Assembly (NCBI GenBank): GCA_030637945.1
Contig: DAOWFN010000209.1
Coordinates: 1 to 17,413 of the forward strand
Length of the DNA: 17,413 nt
DNA from: Gammaproteobacteria bacterium
GTDB taxonomy: Bacteria; Pseudomonadota; Gammaproteobacteria; SZUA-229
Direction: 5' to 3'
Shown: positions 14,203 through 17,413 of the stretch, piece by piece
Layout of the letters: every line of letters starts with the position of its first letter
Numbering within the stretch: the stretch's first letter is position 1
The notes under the pieces: model-generated
Seen by the model: the letters and a program-made list of their open reading frames with translations, nothing else
What the model was told of the DNA's origin: nothing
The model's database searches: none
Position numbers and translations under genes: made by a program

Positions 14203-14589
14203 CTATAAACCTTCGATCACGTTCTTAAGCATACCTTGCACTTCGCTGGCGATACCACCGAGTGACTCATTCTGAACAGCCATCATCGATGCCATAGGAT
14301 CAACAGCAGAAACTTCCACTTTTCCATCACTGGTCTCCTGAATAACAACATTACAGGGCAACATGGTACCGATTTTATTTTCAGCCAGTAGAGCCTTATG
14401 TGCAAAACCAGGGTTGCAGGCACCTAAAATCGTGTAACGTGGAAAATCAACGTCGATCTTCTTTTTTAAAGTAGCGCTAACATCAATCGTTGTTAATACA
14501 CCAAAACCAGCATCAGCAAGATGCTCTGTAACGCGTACGATCGCGTCATCAAAATTGTCATCAACAATTTTAGAAAAATAATAACTCAT
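14203..14589 (-). CDS. DUF302 domain protein
   Basis: The ATG at 14587-14589 is chosen because a GAGG Shine-Dalgarno sequence (plus-strand CCTC, 14598-14601) lies eight bases upstream and homologues start with a short lead into YYFSK. The frame extends up to 14712 but that part runs into a dispersed repeat. The 128-residue product matches the DUF302 family: FDDAIVRVTEHLADAGFGVLTTID near the N-terminus, then GACNPGFAHKAL and MLPCNVVIQE, with conserved Cys in the last two. The family occurs in bacteria and archaea and is often near redox or sulfur genes, but its function is not established. The glutaredoxin follows after two bases, suggesting a thiol-related role. Confidence 0.85.
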   Translation of the reverse strand: MSYYFSKIVDDNFDDAIVRVTEHLADAGFGVLTTIDVSATLKKKIDVDFPRYTILGACNPGFAHKALLAENKIGTMLPCNVVIQETSDGKVEVSAVDPMASMMAVQNESLGGIASEVQGMLKNVIEGL

Positions 14590-14593
14590 GGAT

Positions 14594-14607
14594 AAAACCT
14601 CGGTTTT
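14594..14607. promoter_or_regulatory. Palindrome overlapping the DUF302 ribosome-binding site
   Basis: AAAACC (14594-14599) and GGTTTT (14602-14607) are perfect arms around two bases, and the GAGG ribosome-binding sequence lies inside. It could sequester the site or act as a small operator, but is short enough to be chance. Confidence 0.35.
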
Positions 14608-14700
14608 ACAAAAAAAGCGTACATTTGTTTGGTGCGGATTATAACCCGTTGATGCTAACGGACAAAGTCTAACTGGAGAGATAGCTAAAAAAGGTTCCTC

Positions 14701-14730
14701 TAGGGTGGGCATGCTTTTTTGCCCACCCTA
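14701..14730. repeat. GTGGGCA-type dispersed inverted repeat
   Basis: TAGGGTGGGCA (14701-14711) and TGCCCACCCTA (14720-14730) form a perfect 11-bp stem with an 8-base loop, five bases beyond the pilB-like stop. The motif resembles a palindromic repeat common in proteobacterial intergenic regions and differs from the GTAG-head REPs above. There is no T-run after the stem on the minus strand, so it is not a classic terminator, though it may protect the 3' end. Confidence 0.7.
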
Positions 14731-14734
14731 CGGC

Positions 14735-16522
14735 CTAACGGTTCAATGGAGGTGGTGCAACACGCAACACTTCTTCTACGGTGGTTTCACCTTTGGCAAT
14801 CTTGTTCGCACCGCTCAATCTAAGTGGTTGCAGACCGTCTTTGATCGCCCGACGGCGCAGTTCATGAATATCACACTCAGAGGTAACCAGCTGGCGCGTT
14901 TCAGTTGAAAATTTGAACATCTCATAGATACCTTTACGTCCCTGGTAGCCGGTATCACGACATTCCAGACAACCGACTGGTTTGTAGATCGTTTCAGGCT
15001 TTTCTGCTCGCCATGGGTGCACTAGTTCATGCCACGCCTGATCACTAATTTCTGTTGGCTGCTTACAATGTGGGCACAGGGTTCGCACCAGTCTTTGTGC
15101 CATGATGCCTAACACCGAAGACTGGATCAAAAATGGCGGCACGCCTATATCCAGCAATCTTGTTATCGCTGACGGCGCATCATTGGTATGCAGCGTTGAA
15201 AGCACCAGGTGTCCGGTTAAAGCCGCTTGTATAGCAATATCAGCCGTTTCCTTATCGCGGATCTCGCCGACCATGATGATATCGGGATCCTGACGTAATA
15301 ATGTACGCACGCCACTGGCAAAATCCAGATCAATATTTTTCTGCACCTGCATCTGATTAAATGATGGTTCAACTAACTCGATAGGATCTTCAACACTACA
15401 TACATTCACTTCCGGTTTAGCCAGCAATTTCATCGTTGAATACAAGGTTGTGGTTTTTCCTGAACCAGTTGGACCCGTGACAAGGATAATGCCATGAGGC
15501 TGTTCGATCATCGATTGCCAGACTTCATTATCTTTCTTGCTGAAACCTAACTGCCTGAAGTTCTTCACTAACACATCAGGGTCAAAGATACGCATCACCA
15601 TCTTCTCGCCGAAAGCGGTCGGCATGGTCGACAAGCGCAATTCGACTTCTTTACCATCTTCCATCCGTGTCTTTAAACGACCATCCTGCGGACGACGTTT
15701 TTCTGCTACGTCCATACGACCGATGATTTTGATACGGCTAGTGACCGCTTTCATCACTGCCGATGGGATCTGGTAAACCTCCTGCATGACACCATCGATA
15801 CGAAAACGCACTGGACACATATCACGACGCGGCTCCAGGTGAATATCACTGGCTCGTTGATCAAAGGCATATTGCAATAACCAGTCTACGATATTCACAA
15901 TATGCTGATCGTTTGCATCAAGTTTACCGCTGCGTCCCAGATCCATTAACTGTTCAAGGTTCTGGATATTACCGCCACCGGTGTCAGACGACGTTTTCGC
16001 ACCATGAACCGATTTGGCAATCGTGTAAAACTCCAGCAGTAAACGACGGATATCATCTGGATTAGAGATAACCAGTTTGAATTTTTTATTGTGGATACGT
16101 GACAGTTCGGCTTCCCAATCACGCTCGAATGGCTGAGCAGTTGCTACCGTTATGGTATCGGCATCGACACTTATCGGTAATACATTATACCTGGCAGCAT
16201 AGGCATAGGACATCACCTCGGTAACTTCGGATACTTCAATCTTTAATGGGTCGATACGTACAAAAGGCAATTCGACTCTGTCGGCAAACCATTTGGTCAA
16301 CGTCTCCAGCGTCAGAACTTTATCCGTTTTAACATTTACCCAGTTTCTGTCAGCGATAATCTCCAGCGGATTTTTTTTCTTATACTCCGCGCCCACCGCC
16401 AAAGTACGCAGCATCTGCGCATTTTCAATATCCACCATCTCATCTTGTTCAAGCCATTCCAAAATATCATGGACTTCAAGATGCTGGTTAGGCTTTAAGT
16501 TGTTGTCAAACACCGCATTCAT
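14735..16522 (-). CDS. PilB/GspE-family secretion or pilus assembly ATPase
   Basis: This 595-residue protein is a type II secretion/type IV pilus traffic ATPase. The N-terminal GspE_N-type domain occupies about 1-165. The ATPase core has ASDIHLEP (224-231), RRPQDGR (276-282), Walker A GPTGSGKTT (350-358), the Asp box VEDPIE (377-382), Walker B DPDIIMVGEIRD (412-423) and the His box TGHLVLSTLHTNDA (436-449). A zinc-binding tetracysteine follows: Cys483, Cys486, Cys518 and Cys521. Such ATPases power pilus or pseudopilus assembly from the cytoplasmic side. No pilC, pilD, gspF or pilin gene is adjacent, so whether it serves pili, type II secretion or something else cannot be told. It follows acyP after 36 bp. 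Confidence 0.92.
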   Translation of the reverse strand: MNAVFDNNLKPNQHLEVHDILEWLEQDEMVDIENAQMLRTLAVGAEYKKKNPLEIIADRNWVNVKTDKVLTLETLTKWFADRVELPFVRIDPLKIEVSEVTEVMSYAYAARYNVLPISVDADTITVATAQPFERDWEAELSRIHNKKFKLVISNPDDIRRLLLEFYTIAKSVHGAKTSSDTGGGNIQNLEQLMDLGRSGKLDANDQHIVNIVDWLLQYAFDQRASDIHLEPRRDMCPVRFRIDGVMQEVYQIPSAVMKAVTSRIKIIGRMDVAEKRRPQDGRLKTRMEDGKEVELRLSTMPTAFGEKMVMRIFDPDVLVKNFRQLGFSKKDNEVWQSMIEQPHGIILVTGPTGSGKTTTLYSTMKLLAKPEVNVCSVEDPIELVEPSFNQMQVQKNIDLDFASGVRTLLRQDPDIIMVGEIRDKETADIAIQAALTGHLVLSTLHTNDAPSAITRLLDIGVPPFLIQSSVLGIMAQRLVRTLCPHCKQPTEISDQAWHELVHPWRAEKPETIYKPVGCLECRDTGYQGRKGIYEMFKFSTETRQLVTSECDIHELRRRAIKDGLQPLRLSGANKIAKGETTVEEVLRVAPPPLNR

Positions 16523-16558
16523 TCTTTATGCACTCATCAGGTACTGCCTGGTTCAAAG

Positions 16559-16882
16559 TTACGCTGTGGGCCAAATGTCAAAGCGGCCTTTTTTCTGCTG
16601 CAACAGTAAATCGGAAGAAATTTCCATCTCCAATACCTTAATAGTAGTTACTTTTGCGAGTTTTGGCCCTATTTTCAGCCATTTAATTAAAGATTGGATG
16701 CTGGTCTCATCACCGGCCACACACACTTCTACACGCCCATCACGGAGATTTCGGACATAACCCGACAACATCAGCTCACCAGCCATCTGTCTGGTGCCTT
16801 CTCTGAAAAACACGCCCTGTACGGTGCCACTGACAAAAATCTGCTTACTGATAACCATAGTCATATAGCTAATATACGTCAT
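16559..16882 (-). CDS. acyP: Acylphosphatase
   Basis: This protein of up to 107 residues is an acylphosphatase, a small ferredoxin-like-fold enzyme that hydrolyses acyl phosphates. The active-site arginine is in GTVQGVFFR (Arg27) and the catalytic asparagine in GYVRNLRDG (Asn45), numbered from the first Met. Three close Met codons (residues 1, 7 and 9) could start the chain and no clear Shine-Dalgarno sequence decides; starting at Met9 (position 16858) gives 99 residues, nearer the usual 90-98. The C-terminus ends in GRFDIWPTA, matching the common FxIR ending with changes. It is upstream of the PilB-like gene on the same strand. Confidence 0.9.
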   Translation of the reverse strand: MTYISYMTMVISKQIFVSGTVQGVFFREGTRQMAGELMLSGYVRNLRDGRVEVCVAGDETSIQSLIKWLKIGPKLAKVTTIKVLEMEISSDLLLQQKKGRFDIWPTA

Positions 16883-17076
16883 TCTGGTGTATTTTTACGC
16901 CGGAATAACGAAGTTAGCTTTGCGCTCTGTGTACATAAAATGCCCGAAACTTCATATCTCTCAGTCCATCAATCGATGTACGTCACTCCTTGCCATCCAT
17001 GGCACCGCGACATACGATCACCACGGATGGTGGAAGTGCGGATATTGCAGGAGCAAATATCTGCCCGTACATCCTG
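16883..17076. other. Non-coding stretch with repeat-like GGATG/CATCC modules
   Basis: No convincing gene was found between acyP and the LysM gene. Open frames here lack a ribosome-binding site and recognisable protein motifs. The stretch contains CATCCATGG (16992-17000), ACGGATGG (17023-17030) and GTACATCCTGTAC (17067-17079), which look like modules of a dispersed repeat; this reading is tentative. Promoters for acyP must lie here. Confidence 0.4.
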
Positions 17077-17081
17077 TACAT

Positions 17082-17108
17082 AAAAAAAGGCCCGCAAGCG
17101 GGCCTTTT
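17082..17108 (-). terminator. Rho-independent terminator of the LysM gene
   Basis: AAAAGGCCCGC (17085-17095) pairs with GCGGGCCTTTT (17098-17108) around a tight CAAG turn. On the minus strand the stem is followed by seven T residues (A-run 17082-17088), so it ends the LysM transcript 56 bp past its stop. It has only four T residues in the plus direction. Confidence 0.88.
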
Positions 17109-17163
17109 CGATTCACCATTTTAGAACAAGCCAAAACGGTTACAGACTATTTTTCAATCTATC

Positions 17164-17413
17164 TTATCTTGCCAGGTAATCACGATCAGATTGCTCTGTA
17201 TCGCCTATTGACCAGGCACCACGTGTTTTAGCGTGGTTTACAGCGGCATCGATTTCCGAAGCTGATGCATTTTGGTCGATGTCAAAAACTTGACCAGGAT
17301 AAATCAAATCAGCATCTTTGATTTTGTCACGGTTCGTTTTATAGATCAGTGGCCATTGATAAGGGTCAGCATATACTTCATCTTTACCTGAGATATTCCA
17401 AAGGTTATCGCCA
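17164..17413 (-). CDS. LysM domain protein, C-terminal part (5' end outside the window)
   Basis: The minus strand from the right edge encodes 82 residues to a TAA at 17164-17166. They begin GDNLWNISG and continue through DPYQWPLIYKTNRDKIKDAD and LIYPGQVFDI, the hallmark of a LysM peptidoglycan-binding repeat; a Glu/Ala/Arg-containing tail of about 35 residues ends in DRDYLAR. The full protein is cut off by the window edge, so its N-terminal region and signal peptide cannot be seen. Related gammaproteobacterial proteins are secreted cell-wall-binding proteins with one C-terminal LysM. The reading frame at the edge leaves one unpaired base (17413). Confidence 0.85.
   Translation of the reverse strand, partial: GDNLWNISGKDEVYADPYQWPLIYKTNRDKIKDADLIYPGQVFDIDQNASASEIDAAVNHAKTRGAWSIGDTEQSDRDYLAR

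Noticed and set aside
14590..14712. The longer start of the DUF302 frame (169 residues).
   Set aside because: The extra 41 residues come from a repeat-bearing leader without a family match; the ATG at 14589 has a good ribosome-binding site.
16887..17231. A plus-strand frame of 114 codons before the LysM gene.
   Set aside because: It crosses the LysM terminator and overlaps the antisense of the LysM frame; no motif or ribosome-binding site.

Overview
The window looks like chromosomal DNA of a gammaproteobacterium of moderate GC that probably oxidises reduced sulfur compounds. The evidence is a set of house-keeping genes typical of that class (ychJ, slt, a ygiM-like SH3 gene, a fused trifunctional cysG, a grx, a PilB/GspE-type ATPase, acyP and a LysM protein) placed beside a four-gene Qmo/Hdr-type electron-transfer operon. 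No tRNA, rRNA, CRISPR array or intact mobile element was seen. Species-level placement is not possible from the sequence alone.

Layout. (1) Positions 40-2272, plus strand: a fused aminoglycoside-phosphotransferase-like/P-loop kinase, then a stand-alone MerB-like organomercurial lyase. (2) Positions 2269-2925: a decayed REP-associated tyrosine transposase (RAYT) flanked on each side by a pair of REP repeats. (3) Positions 2941-8085, minus strand: qmoA-qmoB-hdrC-hdrB, ending in a clear terminator. Here QmoC, the membrane subunit, is replaced by separate HdrC and HdrB proteins. (4) Positions 8334-10907, plus strand: ychJ and slt, ending in a perfect 22-bp hairpin shared with the converging gene. 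(5) Positions 11007-16882, all minus strand: ygiM-like; cysG followed by a c-type cytochrome-like lipoprotein whose haem motif is CxxCR; a compound REP element; DUF302 plus glutaredoxin; and acyP plus a PilB/GspE-like ATPase. (6) The right edge holds the 3' end of a minus-strand LysM gene with its terminator.

How the genes work together. QmoA and QmoB are HdrA-like flavin/iron-sulfur proteins, and HdrC/HdrB supply two [4Fe-4S] sites and two CCG sites. By family knowledge such a complex passes electrons between APS reductase and the quinone or thiol pool; in a sulfur oxidiser the flow would be away from APS reductase. apr, sat and dsr are not in the window, so this role is inferred. CysG makes sirohaem, the cofactor of sulfite and nitrite reductases (including reverse DsrAB), which fits the metabolism but is not specific to it.

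Most of the window is ordinary. The points most worth a second look are the QmoAB-HdrCB gene set without a membrane anchor, the CxxCR cytochrome, the doubly damaged RAYT with its REPs (one of which forms the merB stop codon), and the 134-bp REP-derived element with 16-bp perfect terminal inverted repeats.
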